64,000 nt of DNA from Spinellus fusiger (taxonomy: Eukaryota > Mucoromycota > Mucoromycetes > Mucorales > Phycomycetaceae): NCBI GenBank assembly GCA_025094145.1, contig JALLLS010000017.1:62001-126000 (forward strand). Direction: 5' to 3'. The position numbers and the translations under genes were made by a program. Below, piece by piece: positions 11,540-23,597 of this stretch. The notes beneath the pieces are model-generated. The model saw only the letters and a program-made list of their open reading frames with translations. It did no database searches and was not told where the DNA came from. Position 1 is the stretch's first letter. Each line of letters opens with the position of its first letter.

Positions 11540-13378
11540 ATGAAATGTTCAACTTGGTTTCTTCTTTCTGTCTTTTGTGCCCTGATTTCTGTGATTTCTG
11601 GTAAGTGACATCCACCCTACATGAGTGGCTTATGGAGTGTTGTAGGTAATGCATTGGAGAATAAGCAGACATACCAGCCACAGTGCCAAGGTACCTTATT
11701 GAGTGTGTTTATGAGTGAGAGAGAGGAAAAGAGAGAAAGAGAGAGAAAAGACTGTGATTTAATTAGTGTTTACTATCCACTATCCACTATCCATTATTAT
11801 TCATACAATAATAAAATGCCATACTAATAGTAAAGAATAGGCACTGTCTGTCAGACCATTCACCTTGACCAAGCCATAGAAAAGCGTCAGGCAGAGAAAG
11901 AATCCACACCTACTTCTTCTATTTCTCACTCACCAACACCCACCCAATTTGCAATTTACCATGACAACCAACATTGTACTTTTACAGATGGTGTGACAAA
12001 GTACCACACTCTAAAAGACTCTACTCTTTATTTGTGTATTTCTTCCACCTCCCGCCACCACGCCACGCAAGCAGCAAACACCTCTTCTGTCCACAGTCAA
12101 AGGCACACAACAACCGAAGCAGCAGGCCACAGAGAAGAGAATGGGCGTGATAACAGACCTGCCCATGCCACTGCCACCAGTATTACCAGCACAAGAGCAG
12201 CAGTCACTACTACCAAAGCAGCAACAACAACAGCAATTCGTCCTCATCCTGCAGTAGAGCCAACTCATTCTTCTGCTAGTCACCCTTCTGCTGGTGCTCA
12301 TGGCAACACTATTCACACCATGACCACCAGTGCTGCTACCAGTGTGCACACCACCACCAGTGCATACCACTCTGTGAATGAACACACTACTGCAGCTAGT
12401 ACACATACAACAGAGAGAGCTCATCACCCTGCCATTGAACACACCACCATAACTCCTACTACTACTACAGTCAGTGCTCATCACGGTGCTATTGCACGCA
12501 CTACAGCCAGTGTTCACACTACAGTCAGTGCTCATCACGGTGCTATTGCACACATTACAGCCAGTGCACACACTACATCATTGATAAGAACCACTCATGC
12601 TGTTACAACTCACTCTTCTTCTTCCTCTTCTTCCTCTTCCTCCTCACCAGCACATGCACCCACCCATGCACAGGCACCCATTCTTAATCACGCAAAAGCA
12701 GAAGAGAACATCCACACTACAGCAACAGACAATGGCGATAACAACGACAGCAACGACTCTGGATCTGTGTCTGCACCGTCCCCTAGTCCATCTCCCTCTA
12801 GCCCTCCTACCGTAGACCAAGACCCCAACGTCATCACTGCTCAGAGTGTGGAGTCCGAGGCCATCAATGCCCAACGCCAGAACAAGACCATTGGTATTTC
12901 CATTGGCGCTGTTGTGGGGTGTGTTGCTGCTGCCGGTTTAGCAGGCATGTTCATCAACCGCCACCGCCAAAATGCCCAGCGCAACTCTGATCTGGAGAAA
13001 CACGAGCGATCCCTCCGAGACTCCAGCAACACCGAAGTCAACACTCGCTGGCGTCCCCAGTCCTTTATGGTCGCTGTAGCAGGTGCCGTCGCCAAACTCC
13101 CCAAACGATCCGCCTCCAATGCCTCTCAGAACAACGCCACCCACAGTCAGTCCACAAGAGGGGTGGGGTCTGTCTTGGGCAGCATTCGAAGAGTAGCCAG
13201 TAACACCTCCTCCATTGCTTCTTGGGGATCCACTCGGTCGCACGTCTCGGGATCAAGTCAACAGAGCTACGGCATTGCTGTGACGACGCCCATTCCTCCT
13301 CTCAGCCGTATTGATGGCATGGAGACTTCTTCTGATGCCGTCGAGGCTCACTACAATAGCCATAATCATGCTTATTAA
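11540..13378 (+). CDS. Mucin-like Ser/Thr/His-rich single-pass surface protein
   Basis: Three exons: 11540 to about 11599, about 11647-11691 and about 11849-13378. Exon 1 is a near-perfect signal peptide (MKCSTWFLLSVFCALISVIS). The short next exon and the start of exon 3 form a small Cys-containing segment (QPQCQ, TVCQTIHLDQAIEKRQ, QHCTFT). A long Thr/Ser/His/Ala-rich ectodomain follows with imperfect HHGAIAHTTASAHTT repeats and a poly-Ser run, consistent with heavy O-glycosylation. One membrane segment (ISIGAVVGCVAAAGLAGMFI) with a stop-transfer RHRQ leads into a Ser-rich cytoplasmic tail. The topology resembles fungal WSC/Mid2-type wall sensors, but no WSC domain is visible, so only a cell-surface role is inferred. 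It converges on SAC1 with 174 bp between the stops. Confidence 0.7.
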
Positions 13379-13552
13379 ATAAATTAATTAATTAATAGGT
13401 GTTTCTGTTTTGTTCTATAAGAAAGAGAAAGAGAAAGAGAAAGAAAAAGAAAGAAAAAGAGTGCTGTCTCTATCACTCACTCTAGAGATAGATAAGAAGA
13501 AAGGCGTCCCTTTTTTTTCTTTTTTTCTTCTTTTATTGGTTCTAATGTTCTT

Positions 13553-16246
13553 TTATACTATAGGATTCTCAATGATCGTCTCTGGAGGCATCATTTCTCC
13601 TTTGCTCTCAAATGTACCCTCTTCAATCCCTTCTTTGTAGACAGGAAGAGCCACAAGATGAGGCCACTGTACCAACTGATGGCCATGGCGAAGTGAGAAT
13701 CGAACAGCTGAAATCACAACAGAGACCCAGAAACACAGCCAAAGAAGGTAGGCTTTGCGAGACTCGAATCCAGAATAACTGGGCTGGAAGATGTTTAACA
13801 TGAGCATCAGCAGAGAAAAGACCAAGACATAAGGGACCTAAAAAGAAAGAAAAGAAAAGAAGGTTGATAAAATATAGAACATCCATCGAAGAACATCCAT
13901 CGACTTACTACACGAACACGCAGAGGTTTCTCAATGGCAAATGGACTTGAGTAGTGCTTGGACTCTGTTTTCAATGGAATACGAACATGGCCCAAGAATA
14001 GATCAAACCCATCCATACGATCTCCATCCATAAAGTTATTTCTCCAGTAACGCATAATAGAATTGGACAGATCTTGCAGGGCACCCTTTTTTGTACGTGT
14101 GCCTGTTCTGTTCAGAAAGCAGCACTCGATAAGTCTATTGAACTATGGGATCTGCAGCAGTGTTCCTTTTTTCTTCTTCTTTTCATTTTTTAATTTGTTT
14201 ATTTGTTTTACCTTGTAAAGTCTGTCTTGAGTGCACCTGTGCCAGAGTATACCACACTCACAGCATCTGCATTGTCTGCCCATACTGTGGAAATAGAAAT
14301 AGAAATAAATAAAAAATAGAGTCGCAGGCATTGAATATTCACCCCCACCCTCTTCTTACACTACTTACTGCGACGGAAGGAAAGCATCAGGGGTGCGTGT
14401 TGCTCTACAGAAGCCCCACTGTCAAGAACACCAATGGCACGGAGCTGTTCAGTGAGAATACCACGGGCAAATGTGCTCTGAGCAACATTTGTACGGTCCA
14501 AACAATCCATACAGTTGGATCGAATCACCGATGTCTGCTGGTGAAGAAGAGGTGTGTCCTTTTGTGCAGTGTCATAATGGAAATAACTAGAGAAAGGGAA
14601 GGAGAGTTGTTATTTCCCAAGTCTTGGAATGGCACCCAGAAAGAAGCTACCTTTGTTGTGCAATGTTATCTTTGAGTTGATCCACCAGAAGCATGATTCT
14701 ATCCCACCGCATGCTCTTGCACTCATTGTGGAAGTCAAAGTGTGTATAGTAAAGACGTGGATCATTCAACTGCTCCACGGTACGAGCATAGGCCTGTCCC
14801 ATGGGAAGTTCATAGCCCTTTTTGTTGATCAGGTTGACGAGGATCTGTGGGCCATAGAGACGGATCTGCTCATCAAAGTGGGAGCGTGCTGCAGCAAGCT
14901 AAAGGGAATTAGAGCACGATGGCGTGGCGTCTGTCACTTACACTCTTGCGACTGTCACCCACCCATAAACGAGGGGTGTACTTGAGGTTGATAATTTGTG
15001 TCCAGTAGATTGGAATGGATCCACGTGTCTGTACATAAGAGAGTCTTTGTTGGCTCTTGCCTCCGTTTGCTGCAGGGTCATCATAGACCACCACCTGCTC
15101 TGTCTCCACAAAGTTAGAGACATGGCCCTGTGCATCAATGCCACGAGAGAAGTAGCGAGATCCTGCCCTGTGTCTGCTGCGGCGGGTCAACAGGCCAAGG
15201 ACGAATGCCTTGTCATTGATCTTGATGGTCTCCACCTCAACAACTGCACAGTGGGAATGGGTAAGACAGTCCATGCTATCTCTCTTGGCAGCGACTTACA
15301 TCCTTGCATGACAGGAAGAATAAACCTATCGCACTGTACGCCACACCCCTATGTAAGTGTCTTGTCCCTGGACCCATTCAACTCCTCGCTTACCTTGTGG
15401 GTGGGATCATGAGAAGCCACAGGATCCGTGAATCTGCTCAATGCATCCTTATTCCAGAAGAACCGTTCATCTGCCTAAGCCATCACCCCTCTCAATGAAT
15501 ACCACAAAAAACACACGGTAAGGGCTTACTCTCTTCCACAATGGCTCTGACAATGTCTCCTGTGTGAACTGGGCCTGTCTCTGCAGGGTATGGGTCAAGT
15601 CATAGGTAGGTGAGTAGTAGAAGGTGGACTCTCTCAAGTGACTCTCTAACAAATCCACATAGGTCTGCTCATCTTTTTCCTGGCAAATCCATAGGTTACT
15701 TTCTTTTTGTTTTCTTTTTGTTTTCTTTTCCATCCAGTTCACTGCCAACGTTACCTGTGCCTCTGACAGATCCTTCATTGACTGAGCAAGAGGGAGGATT
15801 TGGAAGCTGGTCACACGGAAGATGCGGTGGCCAAGAAGAGTTCCAATACACTCTTGGTCAGTCACCACAATCAAGTAATCCCCTAAGCACGCCTATATGA
15901 GTACCGTCCACCCATAACAACACCCATAACAACAAGGAGCTTACCTGCTTGGAGCTGCACAAGTCCCATAATACCAGTAATACGCAGGGTGTTCTCATGT
16001 TCAGTAGCAGGAGGAAGGGTCTCTAAGCACCATCAGCAGCCCTCCTATGGGTGGCCTGTCTATACCTGTTGACTGCCAATGACCTGTTGTGCGTTGAAGA
16101 GTGAGATGACTGCCTGCTTCAGGTGCTATAATATAAGCATCCTTTGTAATGTAACTATTTGTCTGTATCAGTGACTCTTTTGTTTTTGTGTGTAGGTGTG
16201 TAGGTGGGTGAATAGCTTACAGCTTCAACTGTTCATGCAGTACCAT
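13553..16246 (-). CDS. SAC1: SAC1 phosphoinositide phosphatase
   Basis: Multi-exon minus-strand gene. The tiny first exon gives MVLHEQLKL; spliced at aaatag, it reads on as YITKDAYIIAPE, which lines up with the start of SAC1 orthologues. Later exons carry LRITGIMGLVQLQAG, LIVVTDQE and the SAC-domain hallmark FYYSPTYDLTHTLQRQ. The catalytic CX5R(T) motif reads SNCMDCLDRTNV (revcomp near 14505-14530). The C-terminus has two hydrophobic segments (VFSLLMLMLNIFQ and YLLWLCFWVSVVISAV), the ER/Golgi membrane hairpin of Sac1. Sac1 dephosphorylates PI4P at ER contact sites and the Golgi. It ends at 13553 and starts 343 bp from the divergent NEPRO-like gene. Exon number is about ten; individual borders were only partly checked. 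Confidence 0.9.
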
Positions 16247-16589
16247 GGTCGGGAAGAAGATTTGATAGCAAGAAAAAGAATACAGAAAAGAATACCCTTT
16301 CCTTTCCTTTCCTCTTTTTCTTTTTTTTCTTTTTCTTTCTTTTTCCTTTCCTCTTTTAAAGCGCCTTGGGAGTGGTTGCTATGTCTATTAGAACCCCGTC
16401 CAACGTGTGTTTCTTTATACTTTAGGGTTGTCAACCATTACACACACTCTCTCACTCTCTCACTCTCTCACTATTTCGCTGTCACCATGGACTGCTTTTT
16501 TTTAAAAAAACACGGTTCTCTTTCTCTCTTTCCATTCTTTCCCTTTCTCTTACAGCCGTTCTTGGACATTTATAATAAAGGCATTGGTG
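16247..16589. promoter_or_regulatory. Divergent promoter SAC1 / NEPRO-like
   Basis: This 343-bp gap separates the start codons of two genes transcribed away from each other. It holds pyrimidine tracts and a (CACTCT)n run near 16440-16470. Shared regulation is inferred from spacing only. Confidence 0.5.
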
Positions 16590-17631
16590 ATGGGTGTCCC
16601 TTCTTATACTCTTTTGCATGCTCCTCTTCCTTCTGTCACTGTTTTATCAAGTGTACGCATTGACAAGACAGTGACAATCCAGCATGACCAACAACTGTCC
16701 AAACTCAACAAATTACGCAAGTCCTTTGCAGCAAGAAGGACGTTCTGGGTGGATGTGGCCCTGTTGGACCGACTTCATTATAAGAGTAGAAACCAGCATC
16801 GTCATTTCCATCGCTTTAAGCGTACAGAGGAGGTAATTGACTGCTCTTCCAACAGTCTAAACAAGAAGACGAAGACGAAGACGAATAAGAGAGAGAGAGA
16901 GAGAGAATGAAAACATATGGCTCTATCTGTGGTAGTTACGTAGACTATTGAAGAGGTTCAAGACACTTAAATTAGAAGCAACCCTGGATGCTATTTACAA
17001 GACCTTTTGGAATGCCAAGACGTAAGTAAAATACACACCTACAGAAGAAGAGAAAGAGAAAGATGGCTTATGGAGTCTAAGCATTGAGACCTGCCAGAAC
17101 CAGTGGAATTTTATTCCTAGTCGTGAGTTTGCTGAATACACCATGCACCGTCTGATAGCTACTGCTTTGGTACTTGACAAGGTAAGGGAAAGAGTGTTGT
17201 GTTTGAAGTCAACACAAGATAGCAACAATAGCATAAAGAGCGACTTGATAAGGATGTGCCATACTCATAGCCACAATAGGCACAGAGTGTTATTGTGGAT
17301 GTCTACAGAGATCATACAAAACTACTCAGAATGGAACACTTTCTGTCTCTCTCTTTGACTTACATGGGCCTGTGCAGTCGTCTTTATGTACTAATAACGA
17401 ATTGGACATATCAGCTGGAAGACTGTTACCAACTACTGCAGCGGTGGCATGTTGCCTTTCCCTATGGACTAAAACAGAAGGAATTGGCTTTGTTTATGGC
17501 AGAGACACATCAGCAGTGTGAGCCAATGACAATGCAGGAAGCACGTAGAGCGTATGTAGTGAGAGAGAATGAAGCCAGGTAAGAAAGAGAAAGAGAAAGA
17601 AAGAAAAGGATGTACAAGGCAGGGTTGTTTA

Positions 17632-17662
<31 letters not shown>

Positions 17663-17949
17663 GGTATAGGAGTACATTGGAGCATCCACTTCACTTTGCA
17701 TCTTATGCCGCACATCTTTCAAAACTACCTGTCTTGGAGAACATGTCATCTTTAGAGCCAACGATGATGATGGAAGAAAAAGGAAAAGAGAAGGACATGG
17801 GAGTAGAGGCCATGGAAGATATGGGAGGTAAGACATAGGATCCACATCACACTCTTTCATGCCTGTGGTGGTGCAATTTCCCTTTGTTCTTTATACTAAC
17901 TTGTTGATTCTATACTAACTTGTTGACAGAGATTATACAGAGAGAATAA
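16590..17949 (+). CDS. NEPRO-family (DUF4477) nucleolar protein
   Basis: Six exons with consistent phase: from the ATG at 16590 to GAG|gtaatt near 16838; TTACGTAGACTA... to AAGAC|gtaagt; CTAAGCATTGAG... to GACAAG|gtaagg; GCACAGAGT... to GCCAG|gtaaga; GAGTACATT... to GGGAG|gtaaga; and a last 20-nt exon ending EIIQRE-stop at 17949. Family signatures are LDRLHYKSRNQHRHFHRFKR followed by LRRLLKRFKTL, then FIPSREFAEYTMHRLIA and a helical segment around YMGLCSRLYVL. These match the Nucleolus and neural progenitor (NEPRO) N-terminal domain, whose animal member is linked to rRNA processing. The C-terminal tail is acidic and Met-rich. The last intron contains two near-identical tatactaacttgttga copies, both with a CTAAC branch-site consensus. 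Confidence 0.75.
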
Positions 17950-18230
17950 ACGCAAGTCAATCTATATATCTTATTATTATTATTATCATTCAGGTGGAAG
18001 TATTGACAAACAAAAGACACTTTGTTAAGATCAACAGACATCCACAGTATCACTCATAGGAACATGGAAAAAGAACCGTATCCCATCTGTTACCAGGACT
18101 GTTTTTTTTATTCTCCAAGGATGGCAGTGGGTTAGGACACTACGAAAGAGAGAGAGAGAGAAAGAAAGAAAGAAAGAAAAAGAAAGAAAAGGAATGGGCA
18201 TGATAGGATAGAATAGACAAAGATACCAGA

Positions 18231-21200
18231 CTAGACTGGCTTAAAGGCTACAGGCCTGTCATGAAGAGGATAAAAGGCACTGCTATCCATTGTACGTCGC
18301 CCATACGTACGAGACTGCTGCTTGAGTACCAAGGGCTGTGGTAATGTCATGAGGGGCTCTTCTGTTTTTCTACAGGATGTGTCCTGTACAGAAGAAACAT
18401 CAAAAGGATGAGGAGGAGAATAAAACAGAGGTAAGGGCAGAGGCTGCTTTGGTACTGAAGAACGTCCAATGGTGTGTCTCCCTTGCTCTGGTTTTGCCGT
18501 CTTCTTTATCTTATTGAGTGAACTGGAAGAACGGCATCGATAGAGAGACACTTTGGTATCCATTGTCTCAAAGGGAACAGGAGATCCATAGTCACCTTCA
18601 CTCTCCTTCTGTTGTAGAGGCTCAGCAACAAGCATCAGACCCTTGGCAGCCGAACCCGAGGGCATGGGATCTGTAGGGTGCATGGGCTCGTACTGTTCCA
18701 GGGACGTGCGACTAGAATGACTGCTGCTCTTCCAAAAGTCCTTGCGAAATAAAGTAGCCAAGGACGTTTGTGAACTGAAGCTTCCTTCACGATGGGGTGG
18801 ACTTGGTTGTCGCTCACACTTTTTGTATGCGGCTGGGTGGGCCATGGATTCCTCCAGCTCGTCCAAGGATAAATGGCGTGGGGATCGTTGAATGGTGTTT
18901 GCTCCTTCTCCACTGGAGGAAGAGGGTGGGTGACAAGGCAAACCAGCGCCAGTCATCTTGGGGGCCAGTGTCTCCATACCCTTTTTTCCAAAGAGCCAGA
19001 AACCTGTTTTTGTCTCCTTCTTATCCTGTCGACTTTCCTCCATGGACGGTCCTAGTTTATGGAGACCTGCTCCTGGGAGGGCCTGAGGAAGACACTCCAC
19101 ATCATAAGTGGGTTTATACTCTGATGGGTCGTCTATGCTGATGGGTCGGCTGTCTCCACTGCCACTGCTGGACCCACTGCTGGACCCACTGTTCCGAAGC
19201 CCCTCTTGTGCTGAGCCATTTGCATTGAAGGGTCCTTGGACTGGAGGGGAGGGTCCAGAAAGACTGGCATTAGACATACTGACGACTTCTGTAGTAGAGT
19301 TACTACGCATTGTTTTGGGTGGTTCTCGTAATAAACTGAGTTCATCCACTGTTTTTTCTCCTACCCAGGGTCGTGTCAACTAATAAAGAAGTATGAGTCA
19401 TCCATGGCTAAAGAAGTAGGTGTAGGTCTCTTTATAGGATAAAGATAGATAGAAAGATAGAAAGAAGAAGAAGAAGGGGACAGGCTATCCTAGGCATCAT
19501 TCACCAGACATCTTACCAAATATTGAGTGACCAAACATTGCTGCATTTCTGTACATAATTCGCCTGTTTCATCATCTGAAGTAGAAAACGCCGAGTATTT
19601 CTTAGTACTAGAGTTACCACGCAATGCATGAGATAGTTTGCGGCGTCTGCTTTTGTATAAATCCTTGATACACACAGGCGACAATTCTGTTGAATAGCAA
19701 GGCCGTTTCTGGAAATACTCAAAAAGAGTGCCTAGTTCTAGGATGCGTGGGTCCTTGGAAAACCTACTGCCATTGGATCCACTACTACTAATATTAGTGT
19801 GGAGTGGGAAGGATTCTTCATTGGTCTTTTTTGACTTTTGGAGGGCCATTAAATAAGTCATGTCATGAATAAAGATACCCAGAAAGGGTACCATAGGCTC
19901 ACATAACTCTTCTTTCTTAGGAATGACAAGAGTGGGAAGATGAGTGGTGCTGTTGGTGTTGTTGATGCTGATGGTGTTGTTGGTGCTGTTAGTGTTGTTG
20001 GTGTTGTTGGTGCTGCTGGTGCTGTTAGTGTTGGCAGCTGTTAGTGTAGCAGCTGTCGTGGCAATGACTGTAGCCGTTGTCGTGGCCGCTGTTGTGATGG
20101 CTTGCTGCTGTTCATGAGCAATGCCAAGTCTTTCTCTGTATTTACCATAATTACTAGCTTCTGACATTAGCTCTGCAATGGTCTCAAAACGAGTTAAACT
20201 TTTCTTCGGTACAAATGCCCATGTACGCTTTAATCGCTGAATAGGAGGTGTTCCAAGGGCAGAAATAATTGCTTTGAGAGTCTGATAGTTCTTGAGATCA
20301 TGGCATTTACAGGCCACTTTAATCCAATGGTTGACATGCTGTGCTCTTCCAGACGCCTCTTGTTGGAGGAGAATGGCATGTTCAATCATCCGAGTTAGGT
20401 AGTTGAAAAAGTCTGTGGAGGCTACAATGGCAGGGTGAGGGGTCTTTGCAGAGTGCTCCTGAAGTGCTTTGGAAGGAATATTCCGGAAGATGGCCGAATC
20501 AATTAGGGTTAATTGATAGGCAATCAAGACAGGTGGAAACTGTAGAATGGTCGGTACTGTCGTGGCTGAAATATGAATGCTATGGATTCTGTTCAAGGTG
20601 GATTTGGATTCTGTAATAGAGAGAGCAAGTTGTTTTTGTCTTACTAGGTCTGATTCACTGTTCTTGGGACATTGCTTTAGTTCTCTCATTTCATTCTCAA
20701 CATCATTGAGTTTGCACCTCATAGAATGGTAGACAAAAGAGAGAGGTGCCTGGGGTATGCATGGGAGATAGTTTGCATAAGAGCCTATGTTGGATTGCTC
20801 AAGTGTATCTCCACTGTTGGTTTGGACATGGACAAGAGAGTTGAGTTGAATAGCATCCTGAGCAAGGGCTAAGATCTCATCGTATTCCTGAGTGATTCTG
20901 CTGGATTCACAAGACATGGGAAGAGAGGCCAACCCACTTGTTTTTTTATTGCCTTCGGAATGAGAGATGATCCCAGGCAAAGATAGAAATGTTTTGACTG
21001 CATGGAGTGGGTTAGCAGACAGTGGAGAAGGAGAAATAGGGATGTTGGAAGTGGACGACCTTCTGTAAGCCTGCATTCTGGGTCTTGTTCTTGGGTCTTT
21101 CTCCTTAAAGACAAGCACTGTATTTTTATGGGATAAGATACATGTACAAGTGTAAGGAACATACCATTCTCTTCATCTTCTAAATTGATATCGAATTCTT

Positions 21201-22057
21201 CATCATCTTCATCACAGCTTCCTATCTCTGAGTCAGAGACAGCGCAGGTAGTTAAAGTAGGTTGTAGACTTCTTAATCTCAAGAGGGGTGGAGGTTTTGG
21301 GTATTTTTGAGTTAAGTCCAGGGCTGTCTTTTTTCGAGGACGAACAGGCAGTGGTGGTGCATTTTCCTGTTTCTTAGTCATTGAGCTTGGTTTGGGTGGT
21401 AGAGGAGGTCGAGTCTTTATGTCGGATAGCCCCATAGTCTCTTGTGGTGCCTTTATTGGTACTGGTAGGGCATAGATCTCTTCTATTTCTAACTTTTCTT
21501 GGGCTGCTTCTACAGGTGGAATTTTGTGTGAAATATCTTCTGCGTTTTTTAGACAGGTATGAGCAAGAGTGAACAGAGAAGATATCTCTTTAGACTGGGC
21601 AATGACATCTATAGAATAAGGATGAACAAGACTGTAGACTCGGAATAGACTATAAATACTTGCATTGATGAATACATTTGATTCTTTGCAATTTCTCAAT
21701 GGCAATTATCAGTGCCTTAAGATTTAATTCAAAAGAGCTCTACAAACAGGGTTGGTTATCAATGAAGAATCTTTTGTTTTGCTATTGTGTACTACGGATA
21801 GATAAAGAGAGAAGAAATAAAGAAATAAAGAAGAAGAGAGGTATGTGTGTGCAGATACAATGGAATGTAGGTTTCAATACTATTACAAGCAGTAGACCTA
21901 TCTATCTCTACTCATTTAATCCTTTTCTTTCTCTTTCTTGGATACACATTTAACCACTTTCTTTTCTTTTCTTTTTATCAAGTGGTGTTCTCACCTGTAG
22001 ATTGCCACAGCCCAGACGGTCATTTGCATCACATAATAGAGAATGAATGTCGCTCAT
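18231..22057 (-). CDS. Ras guanine-nucleotide exchange factor (CDC25 domain)
   Basis: Minus-strand gene activating a Ras-type GTPase. Exon 1 (from ATG 22057) reads MSDIHSLLCDANDRLGCGNL. The next exons carry two SH3-ligand-like proline motifs (RPPLPPKPSS and PPLPVRPRKK) and an acidic DEDDEEFD stretch. The CDC25 catalytic domain is clear between about 20560 and 19500: PPVLIAYQLTLIDSAIFRNI, then FFNYLTRMIEHAILLQ, HWIKVACKCHDLKNYQTLKA, LSRFETIAELMSEA-like and VPFLGIFIHDMTYLM. A 60-residue Ala/Thr then Asn/Ser/Thr low-complexity insert (about 19935-20105) interrupts the domain. The exon ending TQYL joins LTRPWVGEKTVDELS at 19379, a junction typical of the domain end. The remaining 380 residues are Ser/Pro-rich and probably regulatory. 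The exon 1-2 junction near 21680-21720 is unresolved. Confidence 0.85.
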
Positions 22058-23597
22058 ACTAGCTCACAGAACATGTCAAGGCAATAGATGAAATATTACA
22101 CTAGAGGTGACAGGTGGTGAAGAAAGAGAGAAGAGATGACAGGTTAAGTATTTTAGCCAGACAACTAAAAGAGAAAAGAAAAAGAGTATGACTGAGGTAA
22201 GACAGAATAAAAAGCAAGGCTAAGAAAAGAGAATATAAGACAAAAGGAGAGGGGTACGAGGGGGAAAGGGGAAGGAGAGGAGGAGGAGGAGGAGGTTTCT
22301 ATAGTAAGAAGGAAAAGAAAAGAAGATATGCAATTGTCATAACAATTATTATAACAATATCAGTGCCATTACTATGATTATGGCTATTGCCACTGCCATT
22401 GCCATTGCCATTGCCATTGCCATTATTATGACTCTACATATGACCATTGCCACCCATGAACACACTTGCAACTTCAACTACTGTAGCCACTTTATTACCA
22501 CAAATGTGTTATAGTAATGGGAGTAAAGAGATAGTTCAAAATGGAATAGAAACCTGTGAAATACAAGATCGTCGTAAACTAGCAATGATTATGTGCAGCG
22601 TCATCCTTGGGTTTTTATTATTATTTTGTTTTTTTGTTTTGCTTTGATCTATTAGCTCCCTTTCTTGCCCACCCACTCACTCACTCACCCACTCTCCTTT
22701 CTGGGTGGCTGCCTTCATGGTCAGATCAGAAACACAAGGAGGACAAAAAAAAAGGGGGCACAAAGGGATCGACTATCACACAATTTCTACATTACACACT
22801 CCATCTTTATTTGTTTGGCAGGTTACAAAAGACGGATCTTGATGACAACCATCGAATAACAAGAAGTATTGAGACACTGCAATGGTGTAATCATTCATTG
22901 GCTGATGAAACATAAGTTTAACTCTGACTTGTTTGCCCACAAAAGCCTATCTGTCTTCTCATTTGTTGGCATAGTTGCCTATTGGTCACTTTCCTCAATG
23001 ATGTATCCACCCACCTAAAAGGATCTTTTTTTTTCTTCTTCTTCAATGTAAAGTGAATGACTCTCACAGGGCAAGTGACTCTTCTTCTTCTCTCTCTTTT
23101 TGCATGGCAAGAGTAGCCCCTTTGCTCCCCTTCTCGCGTGTCACAAGCGCTTTTGTTTACAAATACACTCACCCATCTATTCACCTGTCTATCTTAATTT
23201 AACAATGGGTTTCCATAGCAACAATTTCCATAGCAACACATTGACAAGGGGGTAACATTTGCCAAGATTGAATTAATAAAATGAAGGGTCATCTAAAGAT
23301 AATCAATACCAAGGAATGAAAGAGTAGGCAATGGTTCAACATGGTAGAGAGAAGAGAGAAAATAAAGAGAAGAGAGAGAAGAGAGTGTAAATAGTGTAAG
23401 TTCATTCATACTAATCAGTCATGAACCTTTTCCCCTTTATTTATAAATATAAATATACCCACTTTCTTATCCTCTGACAACCTCCTTGGACTTGGATTTG
23501 CTTCATTTATCATTCCAAAGCACAAGCACCTACCTTCTCTTCTCTTCCTACTTTCTCACATTTTGATTTCATAAGCTAGTTATCGGATTCTTGACTT
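22058..23597. promoter_or_regulatory. Shared upstream region of RasGEF and RasGAP
   Basis: 1.54 kb between the start codons of two divergent genes. It contains a GGA-rich run (about 22275-22292), a (CATTGC)n run at about 22388-22425 and two copies of tttccatagcaac(a) near 23211-23240. A 64-codon frame at 22456-22647 ending in a hydrophobic tail is open but has no further support. Confidence 0.45.
22388..22428. repeat. (CATTGC)n hexanucleotide repeat
   Basis: About six tandem CATTGC units in the region between the RasGEF and RasGAP start codons. Confidence 0.85.

Noticed and set aside
12011..12571. Minus-strand 186-codon Cys/Ser-rich frame
   Set aside because: Antisense shadow of the Ser/Thr/His-coding repeats of the mucin-like gene; composition is forced by the sense codons.
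14629..15412. Plus-strand frames across the SAC1 locus
   Set aside because: Antisense shadows: the minus strand carries the CX5R catalytic motif and spliced SAC1 sequence.
22456..22647. 64-codon frame ending in a hydrophobic tail, like a tail-anchored protein
   Set aside because: It sits in the RasGEF/RasGAP intergenic region beside simple repeats. The tail derives from a TTATTATTTTGTTTTTTTG tract and there is no family match or splice support.
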